A DNA stretch of 64,000 nt from Ananas comosus (GCF_001540865.1 NC_033639.1:3186188-3250187); one strand, 5' to 3'. Positions 20,858 to 32,674 are shown, counted from the stretch's first letter. Translations and numbers: made by a program. Notes: generated by a model not told the origin, from the sequence alone.

Positions 20858-22219
20858 TCAAACGCTTGATTTGCTCACATCCTTCCATATCTGAGCTTGA
20901 TCCGCAGAAAGTTTTTGAAGTTCTTCAGATAACCTTTGTTGCTCACGATATACAGACGACATCGAGGCATCCTCCTCAGAGATATCCATAGAAGGACGGG
21001 AAGAAGTAGGAGCAGCAGGAGGTGGAGCAGCAGGAGGTGAAGAAGCGCGCTGGGACGGAGTTCGAAGCTGCACAGAGGATTTCACGAACGTCCTTTCATT
21101 GATCCGTCCCAAGCTATGCTTATAGGATGTACAACGAATATCCACCTCATGGAGTCGCAGAATCCTCATGATAATTAATGGAAATGACAACCTTTCATTC
21201 TATCCTGAAGTCTTGATGTCCTTTGCCATTCTCCGCCAGATCAAAAACGGGATATTCATGTTGATATTCTTGGCACTTACAATGTCCGGCCTAGCCAATA
21301 AATACATGTAAAGAATGCGATCCCATCGTAAAATCTTCGTGTTTGCGAGAGGCAAAATGTTATAGCAAACCACGAAGTTCAAAAACCTGTACTCCATTTT
21401 GAAATCCTTGGATAAAACCGTAATTCCGTTTGACTCTGTACCCGGCATGGAAATAGAATTTACGATACGGTTCCAATCCCGAAGCGAGTCAAACCCGGCC
21501 TGTAGATACTCCACTCCCTCAGTCCTTGCTTGCGTCCTTAGCACAGATGCTATAGTATCGGGAATGACAGTCAACTCAACCCCACGGACGGAAGTAGTGA
21601 ACAGGTACGAGCCGTCGTCTGAGTCACTCAAGTGACCTGCCCTCATATAGAACTCTCTAATCAGCTCCAAACAGAAACCAGTTTGTTCCGGAAAATCACA
21701 AATCTGATGAAGATTTCCTTTTTCAAATAAATCCTGAAATCCCGGCAAACACTCAATGATACTGGCAACACCAACATCGCGCTCACCAATACAATGCTTC
21801 GACAAGTACATTGACCTTCGAGCAGAAGGAACATCCTGCAGACTGAGACGCAGAGGCTCAGAACCTGGTTCTCTAATCTCAACACCTCCAGATTTCCGAC
21901 GACCGGTATATTCAGATGCCTTTCCTTTTCCTTTGTCCAGTGCTTTGCCTTTTCCTTTATCAAGGGCTTTTCCTTTGCCCTTTCCTTTTCTTTTATCCTT
22001 ATCCTTAGCGAGAACCTCTGGAGTAAACGCCTCCCAATCTGGCTCGTCCTCCTCAGAATCGTCGCCTGGAGCATACTCGCTACCTTCATCTTCTGGTTGT
22101 TGCTCAACCTGCCGTTTAGCCGAGGAGTGCTGTCGTTTGCTTCCGCGACCACCCCGAGCCATAAGAACCACAAGCACAAGCAGCCACGAGTACATTTTGA
22201 TGAAACCCCTGTTCAACAC
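20858..22219 (-). pseudogene. Plant-transposon-protein ORF of a non-autonomous retroelement
   Basis: One frame runs from 22219 to 20858, cut by a TAG at 21200 (probably CAG to TAG). The N-terminus is hydrophobic and then acidic (EDEGSEYAPGDDSEEDEPDW). Next is a Lys/Gly tandem repeat (KGKGKALD units, about residues 75-105) and a globular part with FCLELIREFYMRAGHL, VRGVELTVIPDTIASVL and ILPLANTKILRWDRILYMYL. This pattern fits the putative plant transposon protein family found in large non-autonomous LTR elements; its function is unknown. The C-terminal part is Pro/Ala-rich, with a coiled-coil-like EQQRLSEELQKLSADQAQIW. Confidence 0.7.
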
Positions 22220-22790
22220 AATGATTTATACATATAGAACATAAGAAAAATCGATTTTTGATTTTAAAAAATTTAGCAAATTGATATGTAATGTGCTAGA
22301 TAATCCTAGGGGCCACATAATCATGAGAAACATGAACAAATCATGCATCAAAATCAGCAAAAACAAATTGTCCATAAAAATTTTGAAAAACTAGGTTTTG
22401 ATGATGAAGAACCATAAAAATCTTCTAAATAGATGAAGAAAGACAAGATAATATGGAAATAACAAGTCTAATAACAAGATCGAAACACAAAAAATGCAGA
22501 TTCAGCTAGATCTCTAGAACAACCACCAAAAAATCTGAAAAGAAACACATTTTCGGAATATATGAGATAAATGCAACAAAATATGAAGATCATACCTAAA
22601 ACCAGTGCAAATCGATGAAAAACGAGAGTAAACCCACTCTAGAGACAAGAGAGGCGCAAGGGAGGAAGCAGAAAAAATTTTGAAAGCAGTACAAAACACA
22701 TCGAGCGAAAACCCTTTATTGGAGCGGGCGGAGGGACCAGTCTCTCCTGCGAGGGACCGGTCCCAGAGCTTGGAATTTTGAAAAATTTTA
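22220..22790 (-). promoter_or_regulatory. Leader/promoter region of the non-autonomous element
   Basis: On the minus strand a CCAATAAAGG box precedes a pyrimidine-rich leader and the ORF at 22219. A GGGACCGGTCCC palindrome and a GGGACCAGTCTC variant lie at 22730-22775, as in the gypsy LTRs of this window. The promoter role is inferred. Confidence 0.5.
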
Positions 22791-23859
22791 AATTAAGCTC
22801 AAATTTTTTCAAAAAAAATATATGCTATTCCACAATGTTCAATCATAAAACAATAACCAATTTCCATTCCCAAAGACTTCAAATAAAATTTCATAAATAA
22901 ATTTTGAAGAATCAATTTCAAGGATATTCAAATTGTCAAAATTGTTGATCCGAAAATCAATGAAAATTCTAGATACATATAAAATAAAATTCCACACATC
23001 TTGCAAGATCTAGGAATTAATTATATCGTTTTATCATCATATTTGTTAAAGAAATTGGATAAATAATTCTCATAATCGTGAAATTAAAATAATATGTTAA
23101 ATTGATTATGCACGAATATTCGAGAGCAGGAGTGGCTCTTTGAGTATCTTTTTTAACATTCAACCTCATCTCACCTACGAGATGTATGGTCTTGGCATTT
23201 TTTTATTATCTTCTGAATATTCAAAGTCATCAAAATTTTTAAAGTACTTTCTTTTGTTTATTAAGATATCTTCAATCACATGTAGCTAGCGCACACACTG
23301 ACCGACGAACGGGTGGTACTCTGTTCCTCCATGTGGGTAGTTTTCACACTCCAGCAGGATGAACTCTTTCCACATCTGTAAATCAAAATTTCATAACAAA
23401 CATCGAAAGATCCCCTAAATTAGTATGCAACCCTCAGTAAAATATTATTGGGCAATTTAAAACAGAGAAAGAGTTATATTCATTTCATAACTAATAATCA
23501 AACAACAATTGCAACCATTAAAAGTTCGAAGGCTGAGGTGTTTGAATTTGATTCAGATGCTAAACATGAATTTTCAATGAATTGACGTTCAAAAATTATG
23601 ACAATAAGCAATTAAAGTGAATCAATTAAAAACTTAATATGAAACAATTAAAGTCATACAATTGAGCTAAAACAGACCATTCATCTCCCAAAAACACAAC
23701 ATTATGCCAGAAATTCAATAGTCTCTGCAGTGCATAATCAGGAAAATACCGGAAACCATGCCATAAACAAATGCCAACAATGCAGCATGATCTATGCCCA
23801 AATAATATCTTAGATTGAGGTTCATACAAATCTGACTTTTAAATGGCAGAAAACATTTT
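22791..23859. other. AT-rich sequence without a recognised gene
   Basis: AT-rich DNA. The minus-strand frame at 23626-23829 is short, and no family is recognised. Its position downstream of the copia RNase H end suggests it holds that element's 3' region or LTR, but no termini could be fixed. Confidence 0.5.
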
Positions 23860-25290
23860 GATCCAGTTTTTGGTTAAATAGTCTGCGATGTTGATTTTCA
23901 TCGAAGATATATTCAGTTGAGAACGTTTGAATTTACAAGATTCTCATAAAAATGATATCTTAGTTCAATAATGCTTTGTTCGTGAATGTAAAAGGGTTTT
24001 TAGAAATATTAATGCACCGATGTGTTGTACAAAGAATAGTTAAGAGGGTGCGAAAGGGATCGATTAGACGCTAGTAAGCTTTTCATCCAGACAATGACGT
24101 AGAACAATTCCGGCGCGCAATGTAATTCCAGCTTCAGCAAGTGGAAGTGCAATAAGTTTTGTTTCTTATTCTCGTGCAAGCAACGAGACGTGTCCACATG
24201 AAAAACAAGCTCACTAGTACAGTTTCGATCATCTGCAGAGCTCGAGTCGTATCTGAGTAGCGATTAGATCAGAGTTTTCCCATAGGATACCAGAGGCATA
24301 TGCGGTTGTACCTTTACAGTACCGAATGATCTTTAAACCGGTTTCAGATGAGCTTCCATTAGGATTAGCTTTAATAGCGAGCACGAATTCAACACTAAAA
24401 TAATATCTGCGTCTGCTCGTCGTCAAGTACAATAGGCTTCGATATGGCTTCTGTATTGTTTCTTCATTCACGCTCGTCTTCGAATTCAATCCAAGTCCTT
24501 ATGTACTGTACCATTGAGTGTCAAATCCTTATGCATTGTTCAATCCAAAATTCTTCCAATTTTCGCATATTTGGAATTGACACAAGTGGAATTACATTTT
24601 TAGTTTGTTTACAACTTGAAGTCAAGAAATAATTAGCTCCCGATGCATCGACATCAACTCGCTTGTCATTAATTTGCAAAATTCGTGGTGCGATCTTCAT
24701 CGCTATTTGTAGTTGCCCAAGACTAATGTCATCACATAAATTTTGACCCACAGATAAATATCTTTAAGTGTTTTACAAAGAGAGTATATCCACCCCCCTC
24801 GTTGTAGCTCTTTTCAAAAGATATTTTGTCAAGCCTCGTACATTGCTCGCGCGAGCCTGTTTTAGTCCATTAAAGTGCCTGTTTTTCAGTCGAAAAGATG
24901 TTATTTGGAAAATTTTGAGTCTATGAACTTTTCGGTTGTTTCAGCATACACTTTCTCTTTAAAGAATCTGTTTAGAAATGCACTGTTTAACATCCATTTG
25001 AAAAAAGAGTGATTTACGAAATAAGCTAAGCAATCGCGAAAAAATACTGAATTGCATTCAAGCGGCAAGGGGCGAAGGTTTCATCAAGTCTGTCTTCTAA
25101 GTATTTGTTGAATAGCTCGAGAACAGTCTCGCTTTGTCGACAATAGTCCATCCTCTTTTTCTTATTCTTAAAGATCCATTTGTCCTATGATGTGTTGTTG
25201 TCAGGACGCGCACTATTTTCCATAATTATTGGAACGAATTGACCAAGTTATTCTTGCATGGCATTTTCCAACTATCATCGTAGAGTTCGG
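23860..25290 (-). pseudogene. Ty1/copia pol remnant (RT and RNase H)
   Basis: The minus-strand reading, with many frame shifts, gives the RT start (DETFAPCRLNAI, then SNGC for the QMDVKSAFLNG region), a degraded GLKQAPR region, QRGGVD-like NEGGGYTLFVKH, then KPYRSLLYLTTSR (24430), GLKIIRYCKGTTAY, and at the far end RYHF with an ADI-FTK-like end near 23880. The order RT then RNase H with these motifs is Ty1/copia. Multiple stops and frame shifts show long decay. Confidence 0.8.
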
Positions 25291-25435
25291 TCAATTTTTC
25301 GCTTCAATCAGGATAATACATGCAATTACATTTGTTGACTTCTTGTCGCCAGCAAAATTAGTTCACCAATTACTCGATAAGGGTTTTTGATCTTCTTGAA
25401 GATCGTCAAGGATGTAGTCTCAGGAGTTTATGTAT

Positions 25436-25535
25436 NNNNNNNNNNNNNNNNNNNNNNNNNNNNNNNNNNNNNNNNNNNNNNNNNNNNNNNNNNNNNNNNN
25501 NNNNNNNNNNNNNNNNNNNNNNNNNNNNNNNNNNN
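25436..25535. other. Assembly gap of exactly 100 N
   Basis: A run of 100 N, a conventional scaffold gap of unknown true size. The frame that appears to cross it is not real. Confidence 0.98.
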
Positions 25536-25802
25536 GTTTTTTTAAATTTTTTTAAATTATTTAAAAAATAAAATGATAGCATATGCAATTTTTTACAATT
25601 AGAAAATGATAATTTTATTTATTTTTCTAAATATTTTTATAATTTATTTTAAAAATTATGTAAAAAAAAGTACAAGATTTTGCTAAAATTTTTAATTTTG
25701 TCCTGATTTTTAAAGAAAATTTATCAATATTTTGTATGTTTCCTTAAAAATAAATTTATCTAACTAAATTTATTTTTCATAGTGTAATTATTATCATTTT
25801 AT
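25536..25802. other. Very AT-rich sequence
   Basis: A/T homopolymer-rich DNA after the gap. No gene, repeat boundary or RNA is seen. Confidence 0.6.
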
Positions 25803-26247
25803 ATGAGAAGCGCAATCAACAAGCGGATTGTTCGCTACAACTGCAATGAAGTCGCTGTTTTACGAGTTTCATCTCAACCAAATAGTAGTGGAAATCATTT
25901 TATGGTGTCCTAATATATAGAAAGAAAATAAAAATTACTACGATTTTTTTCAATGGTGCGATGTTAAAATTATAAGGAGACACAAAGATATATCTGAAGA
26001 GAATAGCGCTAACTCTTCAAAAGTGGAAAGAGTATGTTTTTTCAACGTTCTGCTCGCCGGCAAAATATTCGATGAATGGCTGTGTTTGTAACATATTAAT
26101 CATGTAGAAACGAAAACAGCTAAACAAATTGGTAGTCTAACAGCGCGAATTGATGAGTTCTCCACAAGGGTCACAGAGGCAGAGAGAAAATTGTTCATTA
26201 TCATAATTATTGTAATTTTTCTCTATGTAATATTTAAGTTCTTCTAG
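25803..26247 (+). pseudogene. GRF-type zinc-finger protein with C-terminal membrane anchor, broken
   Basis: This is below the size usually reported and was read directly. The ATG at 25803 opens MRSAINKRIVRYNCNEVAVL, then SSQPNSSGNHFMV. After a one-base shift it continues WCPNI and YYDFFQWCD, matching the C-x2-3-C, N-x-GR-F-x-CP and C-x-FF-x-W-x-D layout of GRF zinc fingers. Further along, a frame gives VETKTAKQIGSLTARIDEF (coiled coil), then KLFIIIIIVIFLYVIFKFF and a stop at 26247, a clear single transmembrane segment at the very end. GRF finger, coil and tail anchor is a common small plant protein design. Stops and shifts (about 25890, 25918, 26075) make it a pseudogene. Confidence 0.6.
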
Positions 26248-26815
26248 TTTGTTTTATGCATTGTGTAATACTTAATCATTTTAATACTTTAATCTGATGG
26301 AGTTATTTTGGATGTAATCTGAATTTTAATATAATTTATATGACATAATCTATATGGTGTTTTTGTTTATTCCTTATAGTTGCGTAATGATATTGCTCCC
26401 CCAAATCCGTGTACATCTCCCCGACCGCGGATCCTCTATTAGATGCATAGTATAGAAGCCCCAGTGCTACAGTTGCATAAAAATATTGTTCAAAGAATTC
26501 AAATAATGAGGGGAATCTAAAGAGTCAATAACAGGGAATCCAAATTAAGAGTGGAGCACATGTAATTTAATCATCCACATTCAACATTCTACATTACAAT
26601 TGATTTGGAAATAAAGATATCTAGTAGAAGACAAGATTACATTCTAATAGAATCCGAATTTAGAAATACAAAATATCCACTGAAGAGAAAATTGCAATTT
26701 AATTTCACACACAACATGTAGTACATCAACTAATTTCACATTGAACATCTGTCTCAACTTCAGCCCTCTGATGCATCTCTACTATTTGTCCCGGATGATT
26801 CACTTGATTCACCAT
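26248..26815. other. Non-coding stretch, probably 3' side of the FRS-like gene
   Basis: AT-rich. The part 26740-26815 reads on the minus strand as a Ser/Glu-rich frame (GESSESSGTNSRDASEG) that would be a C-terminal tail if the last intron were used in another phase. Otherwise it is 3' untranslated sequence. Confidence 0.45.
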
Positions 26816-29316
26816 CTAGACAATCTGCAAAAGTAAGCCCCTTAATTATAGAACCATAAAAAAATTTATATTAGTTTCAACAAAAATTATTGAAATTAGC
26901 TACTAAATAATATATGTAAAAAAATGAGTTAAAAAATATTTAGCTTACCTCTTTACAAGTTCTAATATTATGTCCTTTTTTTTTGCAATTTGGACAAGTT
27001 CTAGACTTTTTGGCTTTCCTCTCAGCTGATGGCTTATATCTTTGAGGCTTTCTTTTACCTTTGCAATTAGATTGAGGTGGATCTTTAACAATGCATTCCT
27101 CCATAGTTGTCCTTAATTGAGTAGACTGTGATAAAATAACATCGTGGTAATCACATTGTTTTTCTTTCGTAGTTTTTTTCCTATTCCCCATTACTAGATT
27201 AAGTGACTTCAACTCCTCAATAGCTGCATCAATTTTATGGCAAGCCAACTTATATGCCTCCAAATTTCTTGATCCTTCATAAACAAACTGTTGAACTTTA
27301 AAATTCAGCGAGTCATACCAATGTGCAGTACCATTCGAAGATCCACAATGACTAGTAAGTTTTAATTTGCCATCTTCCATTCCTTTTTTTGCATTTTTGG
27401 TCCACCTCTTTAAAATGTACCTTGTAGGAATAAAGTTCATTCCTACATGTTGCATCACACGTAGTGCGTGGGGGCATAAGATACCAGTGAATTCAAATTG
27501 TTTACAATTGCAACAAATTTTCTCAGTTTCTACTTCAATTGCAACTTTATATGAGCATGATCCTTGTTTTAATGTATAAATATTTTCCAAAAGGGTTGTT
27601 TGGTACAACTTGTATTGCTCCAATTCAACAACTCCAAAACCTGTAGCATCTCTCAAGTGCTTTTTAAAATATGAAAAATATGACTTTAGTATAGATCTCG
27701 CGTGCTTGTTTCTCTATGGGATTTAATGACCATAAAGATGACTCTCCATTCGTTGTTTTGAATTCCTCCTCTTCTTCTTTCTCGTATCGACTTCGAATTA
27801 TTTTGTCAAATTGTTGTACAAATCTATAGATTGATGTATGCGAATCCACCAACATTTTCAACATAGCATTTGCACTCTCACTCCGTTGTGAAGTAGACAT
27901 ATCGGCGAAAAAAGTATCCCTAAAAAATACAGGAGCCCATTGATGCCGAGTATTCCATAATAATTGAAGGTGGTTGTTACTATGCAAGTCATATTTATCG
28001 AGCATCTCATTCCATCTAATTTCAAATTCTTCTATTGTCAAGCTATAATTAATACATGATTTTAGCTCATTCTTGAAACCTTCCATTTTGTTATATAATA
28101 CTCCCAAATATTCTCTTGCCTTTCTCATTACGTGCCATTGACAACATCTATGCACAGTAGTGGGAAAAACTTGCCCAATTGCTTTTCTCATTGCCGGATC
28201 TTGGTCTGTAATAATTGCTTTTGGATGCACTCCCGACATTGCATGTAACCATGTATGAAACAACCAACAAAAAGTATCGGCAGTTTCATCCCTTAAGAGG
28301 GCACATTCAAGAAAGATTGATTGTCTATGATGATTAACACCAACAAATGGAGCAAATGGCATTGTATACTTGTTTGTCATATAAGTTGTATCAAATGTCA
28401 CAACATCATTAAAAAGTTGGTATGCCAATCTCGATCTCCCATCTATCCAAAATATGTTTTTTGTCATATGATTATCATCAACCTCAATTGAGAAAAAAAA
28501 TGAAGGATCCGAGGCATGAGTTGCGTGAAGATAATTGAGAGCATTTGCAACATCAACTCCAACAAGTCTCCTATTTGTTGACACAATCTCATTGCTTAAA
28601 TCTTTCATAGTAAAATTGATATTTTGTGAGCCCCCATCTCTTGCTGCTATGTAAGACATAATTTGACTTGTTGAAATATTTTGATCTCTTAACAGTTGTA
28701 TTACTTGTTTTTGCTCATTGGAGATAGAGCGATGAGAACGCAAAAAACGTGTTTTCGTTGGGCTTGCAATTAAGTCATGATTATGCTCTTCTGTAAACCT
28801 TGTAACCACCCATTTACCTCCTTTTATCATCTTTACTCTCATAAGGGCTTTACATCCTGATCGTTTGTGTGCAAATTCTTTTGTTGGTGTGACTTGGCCT
28901 TGTGTAGTTGTACTACTACGCTTGTCATAGTCTCGGACGTTAGATTGACCCTCTTTTGAACAAGTCAAGAGCATACTTGTCATCATTCCATCTTGTTTCC
29001 TTGCCTTATATTGACTAGCCTTTCTTATGCTAAATCCGAGTCGAAATGCATATGAGTTATAAAAAGTCTGTACTGCCTCAGCACTGTTAAACTCTTTACC
29101 AATATAGGGGTCATCACTTACAACTTCCATTGCATCCCTATCGTGCATCAAACTGTTTGGTTCATCATGGTTATCTAAATCAGCATCAAAATCATCTGAA
29201 TTCATATTCTCACTAATATTTTCTGGAGCATTGCTTTGGCCACATATAGATAAACCATCTGAATTCATATTCTCACCATTTCTTCTAATATTTTCAGATT
29301 GAAAAGTATCATCCAT
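26816..29316 (-). pseudogene. FAR1-RELATED SEQUENCE-like gene, one-base frameshift
   Basis: FRS proteins are transcription factors derived from Mutator-like transposases. The first frame (29316 to 27664, 550 aa) has an acidic N-terminus, a FAR1 DNA-binding domain (about 75-185; zinc ligands C119, C155, H178, H180) and a MULE transposase domain (about 290-485) with D309, D371 and E480 in FDT, TDQD and SQRSESAN. The second frame (27656 to 26940) has the SWIM finger (CNC and CPH, its residues 49-63) and a CCHC knuckle (CPNCKKKGHNIRTC). A run of five A at 27674-27678 shifts the frame between them; four would keep it. The total of about 790 residues is normal for FRS. A GT-AG intron (26825-26948) would add a short last exon. 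This is either a recently broken gene or a base error, or it is a MULE transposase; no terminal repeats were found. Confidence 0.85.
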
Positions 29317-29956
29317 CTATAACATTAAAATCATAAACAAGGAATATAAAATTAAGCATCATCCATCTCATATGATTCTTAAAATTTTTTTATTTACTGC
29401 CATAAACAAGTATCATAAAGAGAAAATGTATAGATAATAAATTTTTATCTCCCAAAAAAAATGTAACAAATTTTCTATTTATTACTTGCAATAAAAATCA
29501 TAAAGAAAAAAAACAAATACTTGTAATTAATTTTCTATCAACAACTATGAATCTATAACTTAAGAAATAAATAATTTCCTATCAACCATTTAATATAAAG
29601 AAAAAAATATTTTAGCTAACTAGGGATTAAAATAACCTGGTCATTGTTGTTGCTGTGGTCCATGAGGTGTCCCCGGATTTGGAGGGTGTTGGGGAGCAAC
29701 GTCAAAGCGGCGTCGAGGCAATGTCCGCAGGTGGGTTTGGAGGGCTTCGCGGAATAGTGTTGCGCGGCTAGGGTTGGAGCGTCCACGAGCGGCGCCGACG
29801 AGTGGCAGTGTCGCTCGGCTAGGGTTGTGGCCGGCAGATGGGTGCGAGGGGAAGGAGTGGGGTGAGTTCGGGAGTGCCAGAGATGAGGCCCTGTGGGAGA
29901 AATGGGAGAAATGGGAAAGAAAGAGAGAGAGAGATGGGTTGGGTTGGGGGAGGAAC

Positions 29957-29997
<41 letters not shown>

Positions 29998-30000
29998 AGG
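29317..30000 (-). promoter_or_regulatory. 5' intron and leader exon of the FRS-like gene
   Basis: On the minus strand a CCAG/GTTATT donor (intron starts at 29636) and a TTATAG acceptor directly before the ATG at 29316 define a 320-base AT-rich intron. Upstream lies a GC-rich leader exon (29637 to about 29990) with AACCCTAGCC motifs and a CT microsatellite, a common layout for plant 5' untranslated regions. The transcription start is not visible. Confidence 0.65.
29957..29995. repeat. GA microsatellite
   Basis: About 18 GA units in the putative leader of the FRS-like gene. Confidence 0.9.
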
Positions 30001-30134
30001 TTTTTAAGTGGGTTTCTCTCTCCTCCTTTATTTCTCCCTTAACCCTTAACGGTGTTAAATGTTGCCATCCCACTTAATTCACCTACCTGTGTGCACGAAT
30101 CTTGAAAAAGGATCGAGGGTTTAAAACACTATAG

Positions 30135-30174
30135 TAGTTGTGCTTCTATACTATTGATAGTATAGAAGCACAAC

Positions 30175-30236
<62 letters not shown>
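30135..30236. repeat. Perfect 19-bp inverted repeat followed by TA and GA microsatellites
   Basis: TAGTTGTGCTTCTATACTA (30135-30153) and its exact complement (30158-30176) are separated by four bases. A TA run and then a GA run lead into the MITE copy at 30237. Confidence 0.88.
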
Positions 30237-30237
<1 letters not shown>

Positions 30238-30822
30238 TAGGCTGGTATGCTTTATGGAAGAGGATGCTCGTCATAGCTGCTCCTTTGTTTTCGATGTTCG
30301 GACTTTCGAGTGATCGCGATCGGTCTGCATTTAGAGTTGATTGAGTATTTTGAGAGTTACTGTAGAAAATAAAATTATTGTGATTTTACGATATGCATAT
30401 TGCCTAAGTGATCGAGAGAGGCTCAAAATCTAGATTAATGTTTTAATGGCCATGGTGAGTCCGGTTGCCAATGTTAAGGGTGTAGAGAATAGTCCAATTC
30501 GCATGAAATTTGATAGAAAATTCTTTTGATACTATATAAAACAGATCATATAATTTGATCTAAAATTTTAATTGTCGTATGATTATATTTTGTAATAGAT
30601 ATTTTTATTTTCAGCCGTTGATTGTTGAGCCACTTCGATCACTAGGCAAATAGACTATCCATAAAATTCAAAAATTTATTTTCTAGATATCTTCAAATCA
30701 TCAGACCTAAGTTTGCTAACGAGCCGGATCATCGATTCGAAAGTCGGAACAGTCAAAAACAAAGTTGGTAAGCACGGAGGCTCCGTGTCTTCCATAAGTC
30801 TACCAGACGCGTACTATATATA
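30237..30822. mobile_element. Foldback MITE, copy 1
   Basis: The ends are imperfect inverted repeats of about 80 bases (TAGTAGGCTGGTATGCT, TATGGAAG and the TTCGATGTTCGGACTTTCGA region against the mirror at 30735-30822). The interior is AT-rich and shares CAGCCGTTGATT and GCCACTT with copy 2. No ORF of any family is present. Confidence 0.75.
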
Positions 30823-31149
30823 TAGTATAGTATATATATATATATATATATATATAGTATTATATAGTATATATTAATATATTATATATATAGCATATTA
30901 TATAATATTATGAATTGAGCTAGATATACTTTTTAGGAAACATTAACTTGGTTGGTTCTAGGTTCTAACACTGTGGTACTACTACCTTGGCTTACTAATA
31001 GGCTCATTGGATTAAACACTATTCCTACGCACGCTACCATTATTCTATTCGCCACCATACACTCTTTATCAATGGGCTAATAGACTCAAAAGTATCACCC
31101 TCTTAAATGCTTTTGAGAGCATTATTAGCTTAACTCTTATAATACTATA
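30823..31149. other. TA-rich repeat and unassigned sequence
   Basis: A TA microsatellite (30823-30905) is followed by about 240 bases with no recognised feature. Confidence 0.6.
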
Positions 31150-31725
31150 TAGAGAGAGAGAGTTGGAGCTAGAATACTATCGGATAGCAAATGAGGCTCA
31201 ACTCGTACGTATATTATTATATAGAAGAGAGAGAGTAGAGCCTCAATCGTATTCGATCGATCAGACGTTTGAACATGATTTTAACCCTTGAAGTGTTTAG
31301 AAATCAAAATTTTAAATCTTTTTCAAGCATCATTTGCCTAATGATCAAAGAGTTTCAAACATTTATAATTTTACAAGGCTGATATGAGAGTGACGTTTTC
31401 CGTTTAACGCGTAAAGTTCCAAATCACATTAAATTTTATGTTAAAAAATTCTTTAATCACTATTTTAAAATAAGATCTCATACCATTGATCTTGATTACC
31501 AAGACTCCTATCATCATATTTCTTAAGAATATTCATTTTCAGTCCGTTTAATTTTGTGTCCAATCGATGGATAAGAGAATAATATCGGAAATCTAGAAAT
31601 TTTGCATCTAAACACTTCAAGTGGTATAGATCATGTTCAAACCGTTGCCGATCGTCGATTTGGAGGGTCCATCATCTGAAACAAATGGGTGCACGGAGTG
31701 TCCGTTTGTATCAATAGTATTAGCA
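31150..31725. mobile_element. Foldback MITE, diverged copy 3
   Basis: It has the same layout as copies 1 and 2: GA-rich edge, TTTGCCTAATGATCAAAGAG, AAATTCTTTAAT and TTTTCAGTCCGTTTAA, ending GGTGCACGGAGTGTCCGTTT. Similarity is weak and the edges are approximate. Confidence 0.5.
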
Positions 31726-31945
31726 AGAATCCCATTGTTGCTACCAGCTTTTTAGCCTTTGGATCAACTCTTTTCATTATTTCTAATCATTGGATAATAT
31801 ATAACCCAGTGGGGACCACTCAACGCCTAGGGGGACTACTCAACTCTAACTGACTAATATCATCCTGACTCTTATTAATTTTTCATCCAAGGGTTAAAAA
31901 TTTGATAGCAAAAAGACGTTTTACTATTAATAAGTATTCCAGCCT
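31726..31945. other. Short unassigned spacer
   Basis: No gene or repeat recognised; contains GGGACTACTCAAC-type duplicated wording near 31815-31845. Confidence 0.5.
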
Positions 31946-31946
31946 A

Positions 31947-31997
<51 letters not shown>

Positions 31998-32008
31998 GAG
32001 AGATGAGA

Positions 32009-32041
<33 letters not shown>

Positions 32042-32042
32042 G
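31946..32042. repeat. TA then GA microsatellites
   Basis: A TA run (31951-31998) and then GA units (32000-32042), the same edge arrangement as at copy 1. Confidence 0.88.
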
Positions 32043-32601
32043 TTGTGCCGGATATGCTTATGGAAGCACGGAGGCCTCCCTGCTTCTCAAGTCGTTTTCG
32101 ATGTTCGGACTTTGAATCGACGATCGCTCCATTGAGAGTTGATCTAGAGTATTTGAAGTACCTAGAAATAATTTTGCGATTTTTCGATATCATTTGCCTG
32201 GCGATGCGAAGAGGCTCAAAATCAATAATTTTAACGGCCGTGGTGAGCCGGTTGCAAGTTTAACGGTGTAGAATATATTCAAATCACATGAAATTTTGAT
32301 AGAAAATTCTTTATACCATAATTAAAACAAGATGCAATAACTTTGATCTAAAATTTTTAATGTCATATCTCATATTTTGGTATATTTATTTTTATTTTCA
32401 GCCGTTGATTTTTGAGCCACTTTGACACTAGGCAAATGGATATCGAAAAATCGCAAAAATTTATTTTCTAATACTTCAATATTCTAGATCAAGTCTAAAG
32501 CAGAGCCGATCTACGATTCAAAGTACCGAATCATCGAAAAAAGTGGAAGCATCGAGGCCTCGCGTGGCTTCCTAAGCATCCTAGCCGACTTCTATATAAT
32601 A
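32043..32601. mobile_element. Foldback MITE, copy 2
   Basis: The inverted ends are GGATATGCTTATGGAAGCACGG and, mirrored, near 32560-32600 (GTGGCTTCCTAAGCATCC). GAGGCCTC-type inner repeats are present, and the interior matches copy 1. Non-coding. It is followed by TA and GA tracts to about 32670. Confidence 0.78.
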
Positions 32602-32674
32602 TATATATTAATATTATATATTATATATATAGGAGAGAGATGAGAGGAGAGAGAGAGACGAGAGAGTATGGTCT

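Noticed and set aside
25406..25588. Frame crossing the 100-N gap
   Set aside because: It is made of unknown residues and low-complexity ends.
29774..30344. Frames of Arg/Glu or Leu/Ser repeats (29774-29998, 29819-30073, 30138-30344) as genes
   Set aside because: They are translations of GA/CT microsatellites and of a leader exon.
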